60,102 nucleotides of DNA from Gammaproteobacteria bacterium (GCA_029863005.1 JAOTWF010000009.1:1-60102), one strand, 5' to 3'. Positions 8,867 to 18,260 are shown, counted from the first letter of the stretch. Numbers and translations: made by a program. Notes: generated by a model not told the origin, from the letters alone.

Positions 8867-8885
8867 ATCGAACAGGAGATGAATA

Positions 8886-9257
8886 ATGTTGCACAAGACA
8901 GTGATACTAACTGTTCTGACGGCGTTTCTGGCTTTGAGCGCCGGCTGCACCCGAGAAGTCAGTTTCAAAAAGGACGTCTTCCCGATCCTGAGCGAGAATT
9001 GCCTGGCCTGTCATAAAGCCGGCGGCGAGGGCCTTGCCAAAACCGGGCTCAATATGGAGAACTACGAAGGCCTGATGAAGGGCACCAAGTTTGGCCCGAT
9101 TGTCGTTGCCGGTTCCGCCGTCAGCAGCACGCTGGTTTTGCTGGTGGAGCGCCAGGCGCATCCCAGTATTAACATGCCCAAGGGCCAGCCTCCCATAGCG
9201 GCTGGTAAGATCAAGCTTATCCGGCAGTGGATAGATCAGGGCGCCAAGAACAACTGA
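8886..9257 (+). CDS. cytochrome c lipoprotein (planctomycete-type cytochrome C domain)
   Basis: The 123-residue product has a lipoprotein signal peptide ending LSAGC (lipid cysteine C21) and one heme c motif CLACH at residues 39-43. The surrounding pattern, KKDVFPILSENCLACH early and HPSINMPKGQPP late, is that of small PF07635-type cytochromes; the methionine in INMPKG is the probable second heme ligand. It is likely anchored to a membrane facing the periplasm and carries electrons, partner unknown. The ATG at 8886 follows AGGAG. It lies 17 bases before tag. Confidence 0.82.
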   Translation: MLHKTVILTVLTAFLALSAGCTREVSFKKDVFPILSENCLACHKAGGEGLAKTGLNMENYEGLMKGTKFGPIVVAGSAVSSTLVLLVERQAHPSINMPKGQPPIAAGKIKLIRQWIDQGAKNN

Positions 9258-9274
9258 ACTGAACGGGAGAATGT

Positions 9275-9856
9275 GTGAAACGCCGCTGCGACTGGGCTGC
9301 CGACGGCGGAACGCTCTACAGGAAATATCACGACGGTGAATGGGGCGTGCCGGTTCACCATGACCGCAAGCTCTTTGAATTCCTGATTCTGGAAGGCGCA
9401 CAGGCGGGATTGAGCTGGTCAACAATCCTCAACAAGCGCGTGCATTACCGCAAGGTCTATGACAATTTCGATGCGCACAAGATAGCGCGTTACAATGCCA
9501 CTAAGATTCGGCGGCTCTTGAACGATCCGGGAATCGTGCGCAATCGCCTTAAAATCCGCGCTTCCATCCTGAACGCCCAGGCGTTTCTGCGGGTCCAGCA
9601 GGAATTTGGCAGCTTCGATCGCTATCTCTGGCAATTCGTTGGCGGACGACCTAAGCAAAATCGACGTCGGCGGCTCAAGGATATTCCTGCGCAGACAAAA
9701 GAATCGAATATCATGAGCAAGGAGTTGAAAAAGCGGGGATTCAAGTTCGTGGGTTCCACGATTTGCTACGCCTTCATGCAGGCCGTGGGCATGGTTAACG
9801 ATCATACCGTGGATTGCTTCCGATACCGAAAGCTGGCGGGACGCCGACGTGGCTGA
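9275..9856 (+). CDS. tag: DNA-3-methyladenine glycosylase I
   Basis: The 193-residue protein matches Tag throughout. It has the catalytic-site segment LEGAQAGLSW with E40 and W48, and the zinc-binding residues C5, H19, H177 and C181 in RCDW, YHDGEW and NDHTVDCF. Tag excises 3-methyladenine from alkylated DNA as the first step of base excision repair. The start is a GTG at 9275, which places RCDW at the expected position; the nearby ATG at 9271 is out of frame. The last 8 bases overlap the next gene. Confidence 0.95.
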   Translation: MKRRCDWAADGGTLYRKYHDGEWGVPVHHDRKLFEFLILEGAQAGLSWSTILNKRVHYRKVYDNFDAHKIARYNATKIRRLLNDPGIVRNRLKIRASILNAQAFLRVQQEFGSFDRYLWQFVGGRPKQNRRRRLKDIPAQTKESNIMSKELKKRGFKFVGSTICYAFMQAVGMVNDHTVDCFRYRKLAGRRRG

Positions 9857-10340
9857 ACGCAAGCGCGCTTTAACCTGTCATTGGGTGTTGACGACATTGT
9901 TTGTTGTCGCCCTCGTAAGCGGCGCTTGTTCGTCCGACCGCGACAATCCCGAGAAGCAGGTGCGTTCGCTGCTGGCGCAGGGAGAAACGGCTGCCGAACA
10001 AAAACAAGCCGGGACCTTGCGACAGATGATTTCGGAGAAGTACTCCGACAGCCAGGGTCAGGATAAAAAGGCCATCGAGTCCACACTGCGTTATTATTTG
10101 CTTCGCCATCAAACCATTCACCTGTTCACACGCATCCGCGAAATTGCTTTTCCCGCCCCCGATCTTGCCCATGTGGACATGATGGTGGCGATGGCCGGTC
10201 AGCCAATTGCCAATGTCGGCGAGCTCGAACGTTTGCAAGCTGACCTGCATCGATTCGAGATCAACTTGGTACGCGAGCAGGGTGAATGGAAGGTGCTGCG
10301 AGCCGAGTGGAGACGCGCTGAAATCGGAGATTTTCTGTAA
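9849..10340 (+). CDS. putative lipoprotein of unknown function
   Basis: This 163-residue protein starts at a GTG overlapping the end of tag. It has a hydrophobic N-terminal segment followed by SGACSS, a possible but non-canonical lipobox (C27), and then a soluble alpha/beta region with AEQKQAGTLRQMISEKYSDSQG-like helices and a final WKVLRAEWR strand. That arrangement resembles small SnoaL/NTF2-like periplasmic proteins, but I do not recognise a specific family. It probably is exported and may be co-transcribed with tag. Confidence 0.65.
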   Translation: MAERKRALTCHWVLTTLFVVALVSGACSSDRDNPEKQVRSLLAQGETAAEQKQAGTLRQMISEKYSDSQGQDKKAIESTLRYYLLRHQTIHLFTRIREIAFPAPDLAHVDMMVAMAGQPIANVGELERLQADLHRFEINLVREQGEWKVLRAEWRRAEIGDFL

Positions 10341-10463
10341 AAGGAATTAGCCCCAACCCGCTGCGGGAGCGTCACTACGGAAGTACAGAGCATGCATGAT
10401 GTCAGCGGATGCCGTTTTGCCAAAATCGGACATTTTCGGCGTGGCGATTTGATGGGACAGAAC

Positions 10464-11288
10464 TCAGTTATCCTGAATCTTGTCCTTCTTGATCATGGCG
10501 TAGGCCGAGTGATTGTGGATAGACTCGAAGTTTTCTGACTCCACCACATAACCGTCGATGCGTTCATCGGCATTCAGTTCTGCCGCGACGTCGCGCACCA
10601 TGTCTTCCACGAATTTGGGATTCTCGTAGGCTTTTTCGGTGACGAATTTCTCGTCAGGGCGCTTCAGCAGGCCGTAGAGCTGGCAGCTCGCCTGAGTTTC
10701 CACCAGATCGATCAGGTCCTCGATCCAAACGAAGGTATTCGTGCGCACTGTCAGTGTCACGTGTGAGCGTTGATTATGGGCGCCGTATTGCGAGATTTCC
10801 TTGGAACAGGGGCACAGGCTCGTCACGGGCACCACCACCTTGATGGTCATTACGTCTTTATTACCCGAGATTTTGCCGATGAAGCTGACCTGGTAGTCCA
10901 TCAGGCTCTTGACCCCGGAGATTGGCGCGGCCTTGTTGATGAAATAAGGGAAGCTCATCTCGATGTGGCCGGTGTCGGCTTCCAGGCGCTGGCGCATGTC
11001 CGCCAGCATTTCCTTGAAGGATTCAACCGAGATTTCCATGTCGTGGCTGTTCAGGATCTCCACGAACCGCGACATGTGGGTCCCCTTGAAGCGGTGCGGC
11101 AGTTCCACGTACATGTTAAAGCTCGCGATCGTATGCTGCACGCCCTGAGAGCGATCTTTCACCAGCACCGGGTGCCGGATGTCCTTGATGCCGACCTTGT
11201 CGATCGGCAAATGACGCAGATCCGGCGTGCTCTGCACGTCGGCAATTTCTTCCTCGGGCTCGGGCCGGCTTTTCAGTCTTGTCACCAT
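10464..11288 (-). CDS. folE2: GTP cyclohydrolase I, FolE2 type
   Basis: The 274-residue protein has the FolE2 (COG1469) pattern: [11 protein letters not shown] at about residues 65-75, and the metal-site region [12 protein letters not shown] with C159 and C161 followed by GAHNQRSHV. It converts GTP to 7,8-dihydroneopterin triphosphate, the first step of folate synthesis. Unlike FolE it is not strictly zinc dependent. It is the last gene of the minus-strand group xseB-ispA-dxs-folE2, 63 bases after dxs, so it does not appear to have its own zinc-responsive promoter. The stretch 10341-10463 between it and the converging lipoprotein gene holds nothing recognisable. Confidence 0.95.
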   Translation of the reverse strand: MVTRLKSRPEPEEEIADVQSTPDLRHLPIDKVGIKDIRHPVLVKDRSQGVQHTIASFNMYVELPHRFKGTHMSRFVEILNSHDMEISVESFKEMLADMRQRLEADTGHIEMSFPYFINKAAPISGVKSLMDYQVSFIGKISGNKDVMTIKVVVPVTSLCPCSKEISQYGAHNQRSHVTLTVRTNTFVWIEDLIDLVETQASCQLYGLLKRPDEKFVTEKAYENPKFVEDMVRDVAAELNADERIDGYVVESENFESIHNHSAYAMIKKDKIQDN

Positions 11289-11351
11289 GTCATTCTCTCT
11301 CTACCGCTCAAAGGGCGCCAATAATGGAATAGTTGAGTGATGCAGTCAAGT

Positions 11352-13244
11352 TTAGGCGGTCTCGCGCACAACCGAGGCGTCAGCCTTCACATGCCGCAGA
11401 ATCGTGCGCCGGATTCCGGCCACGTCCAGCCCGCAACTTGCCAATTGGGAGCGGTGATCGCCGTGCTCGATAAAATGATCGGGCAAGCCAAGATTGACCA
11501 CGCGAGTCATTATCCCTGCCGTCATGAGATATTCGTTCACCGCGCTGCCGGCACCCCCGGCGATGACGTTCTCTTCCAGCGTGATGAGCCATTCATGCGT
11601 GCGCGCCATTTGCTCGACTACTTCCTCGTCCAAAGGTTTTACGAATCGCATGTTGACAACGGTGGCGTCGAAGGCCTCGCCGGTCTCGAGGGCGGGCGCA
11701 AGCATGCTCCCAAACGCCAAGAGCGCTATGCGTTTTCCAGTGCGGCGGATCTCCGCCTTGCCGACCGGGAACGATTCCAACTCCGGGTCGATCGCGATGC
11801 CGGGGCCGGTACCGCGCGGATACCGCACGGACGCGGGTCCGTTCAACATGAAGCCGGTGGTGAGCAGGCGGCGACATTCGTTCTCGTCCGCGGGCGCCAT
11901 GACCGTCATGTTCGGGAGGCAGCGCAGGTAGGAGTAATCGAAACTGCCGGCATGGGTCGCGCCGTCGGCGCCCACCAGTCCCGCGCGGTCAATGGCGAAC
12001 AGCACCGGCAGATTCTGCAGGCAAATATCGTGAATCAGCTGGTCGTAACCGCGCTGGAGGAAGGTGGAGTAAATCGCGACCACCGGTTTCATGCCGTCAC
12101 AGGCGAGCCCGGCGGCGAAAGTCAGGGCGTGTTGTTCAGCAATGCCAACGTCGAAATAGCGATTCGGGTAACGCTGCGAAAACGCCACCAGACCCGAACC
12201 CTCGCGCATGGCCGGTGTGACACCGACAAGACGCACATCGCGCGCGGCCATGTCGCACAACCAATCACCAAACACCTTCGTATACGTGGTCCCCGCTGGC
12301 TTTTTTTCCATTTTGCCGGTGGCGGGGTCGAAGGGTGTCACGCCATGGTACACACAGGGGTCGCCTTCGGCGGGTTCGTAACCCTTGCCCTTGCGCGTGA
12401 CCACATGCAGGAAACGCGGACCTTTAAGATCGCGCAGATTTCTGAGCATGCGAATCAGCGCGTGCAGATTGTGCCCGTCCACGGGTCCGAAATAATTAAA
12501 TCCCAGTTCCTCAAACAGCGTGCCCGGCATCACCATGCCTTTCATGTGTTCTTCCACGCGCTTAGCCAGTTCCCACACCGGTGGAATGGTGGAAAGCACA
12601 GTCTTTGATCCTTCGCGGATATGGGTATAGACCTTGCCCGAGAGAATGCGCGCAAGATAATTCGACATCGCGCCGACATTCGGCGAGATGGACATGTCGT
12701 TGTCATTCAGGATGACCAGCAAGTCGGCGTCCATGTTGCCGGCGTTGTTGAGCGCTTCGAAAGCCTGCCCCCCCGACAGCGCGCCATCGCCGATCACGGC
12801 CACCACCTGGCGTTCGACGCCGGTGCGCGCCGCCGCCACCGCCATGCCGAGCGCGGCGCTGATCGAGGTGCTCGAATGCCCGACGCCGAAGGCGTCGAAT
12901 TCGCTTTCCTCTCGCCGGGGGAAACCGGAAATCCCCCCGGTCTGCCGCAGGGAGGCCATCCGTTCACGGCGCCCGGTCAATATCTTGTGCGGATAAGTCT
13001 GGTGACCCACGTCCCACACCAGCCGATCGTCCGGCGTGTTGAAGGCATAATGCAGGGCGATGGTAAGTTCTACTGTCCCCAGACCCGCCGCGAGGTGGCC
13101 GCCGGTACGCGAGACGGAGTCGATCAGAAATGTGCGCATCTCCTGTGCCAGCGGGAGGAGATCCTCTTCCTTCAGGCGTCGCAGGTCGGCGGGACTGTTG
13201 ATCGTCTCGAGGAGGGGTTTAGCGCGGGAGGATTTTTTGGTCAT
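11352..13244 (-). CDS. dxs: 1-deoxy-D-xylulose-5-phosphate synthase
   Basis: The 630-residue transketolase-like enzyme has the thiamine diphosphate motif GDGALSGG at residues 152-159 ending in N180, the conserved H50 and H81, GHSSTS at 122-127, and the catalytic glutamate in [14 protein letters not shown]. It condenses pyruvate and glyceraldehyde 3-phosphate, the entry and control step of the non-mevalonate isoprenoid pathway. Its ATG overlaps the ispA stop (ATGA), so the two are translationally coupled, an arrangement common in Gammaproteobacteria. Confidence 0.97.
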   Translation of the reverse strand: MTKKSSRAKPLLETINSPADLRRLKEEDLLPLAQEMRTFLIDSVSRTGGHLAAGLGTVELTIALHYAFNTPDDRLVWDVGHQTYPHKILTGRRERMASLRQTGGISGFPRREESEFDAFGVGHSSTSISAALGMAVAAARTGVERQVVAVIGDGALSGGQAFEALNNAGNMDADLLVILNDNDMSISPNVGAMSNYLARILSGKVYTHIREGSKTVLSTIPPVWELAKRVEEHMKGMVMPGTLFEELGFNYFGPVDGHNLHALIRMLRNLRDLKGPRFLHVVTRKGKGYEPAEGDPCVYHGVTPFDPATGKMEKKPAGTTYTKVFGDWLCDMAARDVRLVGVTPAMREGSGLVAFSQRYPNRYFDVGIAEQHALTFAAGLACDGMKPVVAIYSTFLQRGYDQLIHDICLQNLPVLFAIDRAGLVGADGATHAGSFDYSYLRCLPNMTVMAPADENECRRLLTTGFMLNGPASVRYPRGTGPGIAIDPELESFPVGKAEIRRTGKRIALLAFGSMLAPALETGEAFDATVVNMRFVKPLDEEVVEQMARTHEWLITLEENVIAGGAGSAVNEYLMTAGIMTRVVNLGLPDHFIEHGDHRSQLASCGLDVAGIRRTILRHVKADASVVRETA

Positions 13245-14140
13245 TGGCGGCGTTCGATGATGAATCCGGCCAGCTCGGCCAACAAAACGCCATTATCCCC
13301 CAAAGGCGCGAGGCTTTCGAGGGCCTGGGCATGCAATTCCTGAGCGCGGGCCTTGGCCCCCGGGAGTCCGAGCAACTGGGGATAGGTAAACTTACCCTTG
13401 GCATGGTCCATGCCGGGATTCTTGCCCAGAGTCTCTGCTTTGCCCTCCACGTCCAAAATATCGTCGGTGATCTGAAACGCCAGGCCGATGGCATGACTGA
13501 AGCTTTCCAGCGCCTCCAGCGCGCCGGTCTCCGGATTCTCGCGCGCCTGCGCACCGAGCAGGACGGAGGCTCGAATGAGTGCCCCGGTTTTGCGCAGATG
13601 CATGTCCTCGAGCTGCGTCAGGGTGAGCATCTTGCCGCCGGCGGCGAGATCGATCGCCTGTCCCCCGGCCATGCCGTGTGAGCCGGCCGCTTGCGCCAAC
13701 AGTGTGATCATGCGCAGCCGTTGGGTATTGCTCACGCCCACTGCTGGATCGTTCGCCAGGATTTCAAAGGCGAGAGACTGGAGCGCGTCGCCGGCCAGCA
13801 GGGCCGTGGCTTCGTTATAGGCTTTGTGGCAGGTCGGTTTGCCACGGCGCAGATCATCATCGTCCATGCAGGGAAGATCGTCGTGCACCAGCGAATAGGC
13901 ATGAATCATTTCGACCGCGCAGGCTGGAACGTCGAGTGCTTCATCCGGCGCGTTTACCGCCTGGCCGGCCGCGTAGACCAGGCTGGCGCGCACGCGCTTT
14001 CCGCCGCCCAGTGTGGCATAGCGCATTGCCTCGTGCAGATGGGATGACGGCTTGGTGACGGGCGGCAGGCGCACCTCGAGCGCGCGTTCCACGCGCTTCT
14101 GAAACTGCCGGAGCCGTTCGGGGTAAGCGGACAAGGCCAC
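13241..14140 (-). CDS. ispA: (2E,6E)-farnesyl diphosphate synthase
   Basis: The 299-residue protein has the first aspartate-rich motif [10 protein letters not shown] (residues 87-96) and the second one DDILD, both binding magnesium-diphosphate, plus LGGGKRVR near the N-terminus. It makes farnesyl diphosphate from IPP and DMAPP. I start at a GTG at 14140, one base after the xseB stop, giving the usual short N-terminus; an open frame continues upstream inside xseB but would add 23 unsupported residues. It is sandwiched between xseB and dxs in one operon. Confidence 0.95.
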   Translation of the reverse strand: MALSAYPERLRQFQKRVERALEVRLPPVTKPSSHLHEAMRYATLGGGKRVRASLVYAAGQAVNAPDEALDVPACAVEMIHAYSLVHDDLPCMDDDDLRRGKPTCHKAYNEATALLAGDALQSLAFEILANDPAVGVSNTQRLRMITLLAQAAGSHGMAGGQAIDLAAGGKMLTLTQLEDMHLRKTGALIRASVLLGAQARENPETGALEALESFSHAIGLAFQITDDILDVEGKAETLGKNPGMDHAKGKFTYPQLLGLPGAKARAQELHAQALESLAPLGDNGVLLAELAGFIIERRQ

Positions 14141-14141
14141 G

Positions 14142-14402
14142 TTACCTATCTTCGTTTTCGAGAGGCTCGGTGGTGAATTCACCATTTTTCTGAATGAGTT
14201 TTTCGACACGTTGTTCCGCCTCGCGCAGGCCCTGCTGGCAGGCGCGTGTCAGCTCGATGCCGCGTTGAAAGGATTTCAGGGATTCCTCCAGCGATTGCTC
14301 GCCGGCTTCCATTTTTTTCACAATTTTCTCCAGCTCCGCGAGGGCGACTTCAAAGTTGGGAGCGGGAGTGGATTTCTTGGCCACGGGGTCTCCAAAAGAC
14401 AT
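14142..14402 (-). CDS. xseB: exodeoxyribonuclease VII small subunit
   Basis: The 86-residue protein has the XseB pattern FEVALAELEKIVKKMEAGEQ followed by a second helix with SLKSFQRGIELTRACQQGL, forming the helical hairpin that binds XseA. Exonuclease VII degrades single-stranded DNA. It is the first gene of xseB-ispA-dxs-folE2. A GTG 7 codons further in could be the start instead. The 201 bases to the divergent cytochrome b fusion gene must hold promoters for both directions, but no strong candidate stands out. Confidence 0.93.
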   Translation of the reverse strand: MSFGDPVAKKSTPAPNFEVALAELEKIVKKMEAGEQSLEESLKSFQRGIELTRACQQGLREAEQRVEKLIQKNGEFTTEPLENEDR

Positions 14403-14603
14403 ATGCCGACAAGGGTTAAGCTATCGCACAGCAGCCAATGGCGTCAATTCGATTAATCTTATTGGCACACAGGTTAACAGCGCGAAAAGGCGGGACGTCA
14501 CGGGTCTGTATTGGCACGCCGTGTTGATGTTAATCAAGGCCATGACAGTCCCTGCCTGATACGAATAAACTTCACGCGTAGCGCTTCCAGGATAATCATC
14601 GGT

Positions 14604-16520
14604 ATGAAACTTGTACGACGGGTCGGGCAATGGTTTTTCCTGCGCCTGGAAAACCTGTTCAATATTCTTTTCGGCGACCGGCTCAATCCCCTGTATCACT
14701 TGGGCGCCATCGCCTTTCTGATGACCTGGATTGCCGTGGTCAGCGGCGTATACCTGTACATTTTTTTTGATACCGGTGTGAAAGAGGCCTATGCCTCTGT
14801 CGAGCGCATCACGCACGAGCACTGGTACATCGGCCAGATCATGCGCGGCCTGCACCGTTACGCCTCGGACGGCATGGTGCTGGCGATGGGGCTGCACATG
14901 CTGCGCCACTTCGTGTTCGATCATTATCGCGGCTTTCGCTGGTTCTCCTGGATCACCGGCATCTTCGTGATGTGGCTCGTCTATGCCTCGGGCATCAATG
15001 GATTCATGTTGCCGTGGGACCGGCTGGCGCAATTCGTCACCATCGCGACGGCGGAATGGCTCGACTGGTTGCCGATTATCTCCGAACCGATGGCGCGTAA
15101 TTTCCTGATGGAAGGCAGCGTGAACGACCGGCTGTTCTCGCTGCTGGCCTTCATGCACATCGGCATTTCGCTGATCCTCTTGCTGGTACTGTGGGTCCAT
15201 ACGCAGCGCGTGACCAAGGCGCAAACCAATCCGCCCCGATACCTCGCGCTGCCATTGCTGCTGGCACTGATCGTTCTCTCCCTTGTCTGGCCGGTGATGA
15301 GCCAGGGACCGGCAAATCTGGATACGCTGGTTACTACCCTCCAGCTCGACTGGTTTTACCTGCCGATCTTTCCGTTGATCTATGTCTGGTCGCCGAAGGA
15401 GGTGTGGTGGCTGGTCCTGGGCGGCACCGGCCTGCTGGCGCTCTTGCCCTGGTTGCCGCCGCCGCGACGTGCCGCCTCCAAGGGATTCCAACTCACCCTG
15501 CGTCCCGGTGATGAAACGGTGTCGGCAAGACCGGGAGAGACGATTCTGGAAGCCGGACTGCGCGGCGGGATCGCGCTGCCGTACGAGTGCCGCAGCGGCG
15601 GCTGTGGCGAGTGCAAGTGCACCGTGTTGCAGGGCAGCGTGGATCATGGTGCGTATCAGTCGGGAGTGTTGACGGAGGCGGAGCGCCACGCGGGCAAAGT
15701 GTTGATGTGCTGCGCCACGCCCTTGTCTGATCTCGATCTCGAATGCGAAAACATCGGTGTCGTGCGTGACATTCCGATCCGCACCTTCATGGCGCGCGTG
15801 CAGAAGCTGGAACGCCTGACGGAAGACGTCATGCGCGTGATGCTTAAATCACTCGATCCGGAACCGGTGCGGTTCCATGCCGGGCAATACATCAATATCG
15901 TGCTGGAGGAGCGCGAGCGGCGCGCGTTTTCCTTCGCCACCGCGCCGCATGAGGCGGAGTTGATCGAGCTGCACATCAAACTGATACCCGGCGGCGCGTT
16001 CACGACTTATGTCTTCAATGCCATGAAGGAGGGCGACATCCTGCGCTGCGAGGGACCGCTGGGTTCATTCTATCTGCGCGAGGACAGCGAGCGGCCGATC
16101 ATTTTCGTCGCCGGTTCCACCGGCTTCGCCCCGGTCAAGAGCATGCTGGAGCACGCATTTCACACCGGCCACTGGCGGAAGATGCATCTCTACTGGGGCG
16201 TTAAATCGGTCAGCGATTTTTACATGAAGGACCTGCCTGAACGCTGGGCGCGTGAACACGATAATTTCAAATTCGTTCCGGTGCTGTCCGAACCCTCACC
16301 GGGGGACAATTGGACCGGGCGCACGGGGACGGTGCACGAAGCCATTTTGCAGGATTTCCCGAACATGCAGGGCTGTGAGGTCTATGCCTGCGGGTCGGTG
16401 AGCATGGTCGAGACGGCGCACTCCGCGTTCCTGCAGAAGGGCATGGCGGAAGACCGCTGCTTCTCCGATGCCTTCAATTTTGCGCCGCATATCAAGGGGC
16501 AGGGTGGGGAGGTAATATAG
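14604..16520 (+). CDS. membrane cytochrome b fused to a plant-type 2Fe-2S ferredoxin and an FNR-type FAD/NAD(P) reductase
   Basis: The 638-residue protein has three parts. Residues 1 to about 285 are a cytochrome b/b6-like membrane domain with heme-ligand pairs H84/H98 and H185/H199, each spaced 14 as in bc1 cytochrome b, followed by two more membrane segments containing QLDWFYLPIFPLIY, which resembles the cytochrome b PEWY region. Residues 295-385 are a ferredoxin domain with C329, C334, C337 and C369 or C370. Residues 390-638 are a flavin reductase with RAFSFATAP (FAD) and VAGSTGFAPVKSML (NAD(P)). A route from NAD(P)H through FAD, 2Fe-2S and two b hemes to the membrane quinone, or the reverse, is inference. 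The ATG at 14604 removes 31 unsupported residues. The gene is single, not within a bc operon. Confidence 0.88.
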   Translation: MKLVRRVGQWFFLRLENLFNILFGDRLNPLYHLGAIAFLMTWIAVVSGVYLYIFFDTGVKEAYASVERITHEHWYIGQIMRGLHRYASDGMVLAMGLHMLRHFVFDHYRGFRWFSWITGIFVMWLVYASGINGFMLPWDRLAQFVTIATAEWLDWLPIISEPMARNFLMEGSVNDRLFSLLAFMHIGISLILLLVLWVHTQRVTKAQTNPPRYLALPLLLALIVLSLVWPVMSQGPANLDTLVTTLQLDWFYLPIFPLIYVWSPKEVWWLVLGGTGLLALLPWLPPPRRAASKGFQLTLRPGDETVSARPGETILEAGLRGGIALPYECRSGGCGECKCTVLQGSVDHGAYQSGVLTEAERHAGKVLMCCATPLSDLDLECENIGVVRDIPIRTFMARVQKLERLTEDVMRVMLKSLDPEPVRFHAGQYINIVLEERERRAFSFATAPHEAELIELHIKLIPGGAFTTYVFNAMKEGDILRCEGPLGSFYLREDSERPIIFVAGSTGFAPVKSMLEHAFHTGHWRKMHLYWGVKSVSDFYMKDLPERWAREHDNFKFVPVLSEPSPGDNWTGRTGTVHEAILQDFPNMQGCEVYACGSVSMVETAHSAFLQKGMAEDRCFSDAFNFAPHIKGQGGEVI

Positions 16521-16536
16521 ACAAAATCAAACTAGA

Positions 16537-16621
16537 GTCATCATTCTGGCCATGGGCCGCTGGCCCGCGAGCCTTAATTCAGGAATTTGTGAAACGGGAT
16601 GCAGGCTTTCGCCGGCATGAC
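16537..16621. repeat. MITE/REP-like palindromic element
   Basis: The element is bounded by GTCAT (16537-16541) and ATGAC (16617-16621). It contains a perfect hairpin GGGCC-GCT-GGCCC (16554-16566) and a CTTTCGCCGGCATGAC end, similar to the small GTCATTC...GAATGAC palindromic repeats common between genes of many proteobacteria. It fills most of the 132 bases between the converging fusion gene and the ybaN-like gene and may serve as their transcription end. Only one copy is seen in the window. Confidence 0.45.
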
Positions 16622-16652
16622 AACACTTCGAGGAATCAAATCTTCCAGGACG

Positions 16653-17066
16653 TTAATCCCGCGACGGGATGCGGTAGAGATAGATCGCCAGCGCCACGCC
16701 GAACAGCACGAGGACAACTTGCAGCTCCGCATGCGGCACGAAGTATACCACTGACACGGCAAGCGTGGTGGCCATGGTAATGATGGCAACCCACTTTGTG
16801 CGGCGCGGTATGCTGCGGTGCTGCTGCCACTCGCGGACCGTGGCGCCAAACACCCGGTGATTGAGCAGCCACCGGTAGAAGCGTTCCGAGGAACGCGCGA
16901 AGCAGGCGGCCGCCAGCAGCATGAACGGTGTGGTTGGCAGCACCGGCAGGAAAATTCCTGCCACCCCGAGCGCGACGAATCCAAGACCCAGCAAAAAGAA
17001 TACCAGGCGCACCTCGCGCCGGTGGTGTTGGCGTGCCGGTGTTTGCTGTGAGTGACTCATGCACAT
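16653..17066 (-). CDS. YbaN-like DUF454 inner-membrane protein
   Basis: The protein of about 137 residues matches the DUF454/YbaN family: a first helix pair with GVAGIFLPVLPTTPFMLLAA, the signature CFARSSERFYRWLLNH, and two later membrane segments ending near YRIPSRD. The function is unknown; E. coli YbaN is an inner-membrane protein. The start is uncertain: ATGs at 17066 and 17060 are both plausible and neither has a good ribosome binding site, while a start at 17141 would lie in front of the terminator of tmRNA and looks unlikely. Confidence 0.88.
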   Translation of the reverse strand: MCMSHSQQTPARQHHRREVRLVFFLLGLGFVALGVAGIFLPVLPTTPFMLLAAACFARSSERFYRWLLNHRVFGATVREWQQHRSIPRRTKWVAIITMATTLAVSVVYFVPHAELQVVLVLFGVALAIYLYRIPSRD

Positions 17067-17141
17067 GCTCGAAGATGCTTGTGACAGGTGCCGGGATGGC
17101 CTCTCGAAGACAATAACAGGTCGGAGATTTGGTACAAACAA

Positions 17142-17171
17142 AAACCCCTGACCGGAAGTGGTCAGGGGTTT
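17142..17171 (-). terminator. rho-independent terminator of tmRNA
   Basis: Read on the minus strand, a perfect 12-base stem (17160-17171 pairing with 17142-17153) with a 6-base loop is followed by a T-rich tract (TTGTTTG at 17135-17141). It lies 5 bases after the tmRNA CCA end. Confidence 0.85.
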
Positions 17172-17176
17172 ATGGT

Positions 17177-17531
17177 TGGTGGAGGTGGCGAGAATCGAAC
17201 TCGCGTCCGCAAGCCCTACATCTATGGTTCTACATGCGTAGTCTGTCTTTGATTTGACTCAGCGTGTTCCGGCAGACAGGACCACTGCTGAGCTGAGCCT
17301 GCTTGAATTTAACGCTTGCTCAACAGGCACGAGCCGGCGCGATCCCGTGTAATCGACCTTTCCATCCCAGCCCACGGGCGAAACTCGGGCGGAAAGGTTA
17401 GCGGGGATTAAGCCGCTAAGGCGTAGTTGTCGTTGTTGGCAACTATGTGTTTGCCGCTGGATTTACGAGGAGATCGGCACCTCGGCATGCCCCAGAGGTT
17501 TCGTGACCCACGTCGAAACCAGGTCACCCCC
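17177..17531 (-). ncRNA. ssrA: transfer-messenger RNA (tmRNA)
   Basis: The 355-base RNA has a tRNA-like end: 5' GGGGGTG (17531 downwards) pairs with CACCTCC just before the encoded ACCA at 17177-17180, with one G-U pair, and a T-arm GAGTTCGATTCTC is present. The reading frame at 17411-17440 (minus strand) encodes the tag ANNDNYALAA followed by TAA at 17408-17410; E. coli has ANDENYALAA. It rescues ribosomes stalled on broken mRNAs and marks the products for proteolysis. It is downstream of smpB on the same strand. Confidence 0.97.
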
Positions 17532-17543
17532 GGATACAAATAA

Positions 17544-17573
17544 AGTATAACGCAGAATATGGGGTGGTTTCAG
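17544..17573 (-). promoter_or_regulatory. candidate ssrA promoter
   Basis: On the minus strand CTGAAA (17573-17568) and TATACT (17549-17544) are 18 bases apart, and the mature 5' end of tmRNA lies 12 bases after the -10. A slightly longer precursor is normal for tmRNA. The -35 overlaps the end of smpB. Confidence 0.45.
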
Positions 17574-18043
17574 CGGGATTTCAATGCCCGCTGCATTTCA
17601 CGGTCGGATTCGCGTTTCTTGATGTCGGCGCGCTTGTCGTGGGCCTGTTTCCCTCGGGCGAGGCCGACTTCGAGCTTCGCGTGGCCGCGTTTCCAGTAAA
17701 GCCGCAGCGGGATGAGCGTGTAGCCCTTGCGCTCGGTGGCGCCGATCAGCTTGTTCAGTTCTCCGCGGTGCAGCAGAAGTTTGCGCGCGCGCACCGGATT
17801 CGCCTTGATGTGAGTGGAGGTGGACGTGAGCGGCGAGAAATGCGCACCGACGAGATAGGCCTCGCTGTTATCGATGATCACGTAGCCTTCCTTCAGCTGG
17901 GCGCGCCCGGCGCGCAGGCTTTTGACTTCCCAACCCTGCAACACGAGGCCAGCCTCGTATTTGTCCTCGATGAAATAATCGTGCCAGGCCTTGCGGTTCT
18001 GGGCGATGGCCGGACCGCGCGAATCTTTCTTTTTCTTGTTCAT
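17570..18043 (-). CDS. smpB: SsrA-binding protein
   Basis: The 157-residue protein has the SmpB barrel pattern ([20 protein letters not shown], then [19 protein letters not shown]) and the basic C-terminal tail [19 protein letters not shown] that folds in the ribosome mRNA channel. It binds the tRNA-like domain of tmRNA and delivers it to stalled ribosomes; its RNA partner is encoded immediately downstream. The 217 bases upstream (18044-18260) separate it from the divergent symporter gene and hold no other recognisable gene. Confidence 0.97.
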   Translation of the reverse strand: MNKKKKDSRGPAIAQNRKAWHDYFIEDKYEAGLVLQGWEVKSLRAGRAQLKEGYVIIDNSEAYLVGAHFSPLTSTSTHIKANPVRARKLLLHRGELNKLIGATERKGYTLIPLRLYWKRGHAKLEVGLARGKQAHDKRADIKKRESDREMQRALKSR

Positions 18044-18260
18044 GGCCCCGACTTGATAGCAGGATGTCCGTTATTTGCACGAGTTGTTCTCAGACCCATA
18101 CCCTGATTCGATTCCGGCCTTGGCCTATTCTCTATATACAAGGAATGAACACCATGGCGATGTGCGTGATGCGGTTTGTGGGTAGACGCCCCACACCGAG
18201 TATGCCACATTCTTGCCCGTCCGAGCGGAACGGGGGTTTTGCCAGGGTGACCGAAGCACG

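Noticed and set aside
8857-8871. FNR/CRP site overlapping the palindrome before the cytochrome c lipoprotein gene
   Set aside because: TTGAT is present but the second half-site is not at the required 4-base spacing.
14421-15689. 422-codon minus-strand open frame opposite the cytochrome b fusion
   Set aside because: The plus-strand product has clear heme and iron-sulfur motifs; the reverse frame has none.
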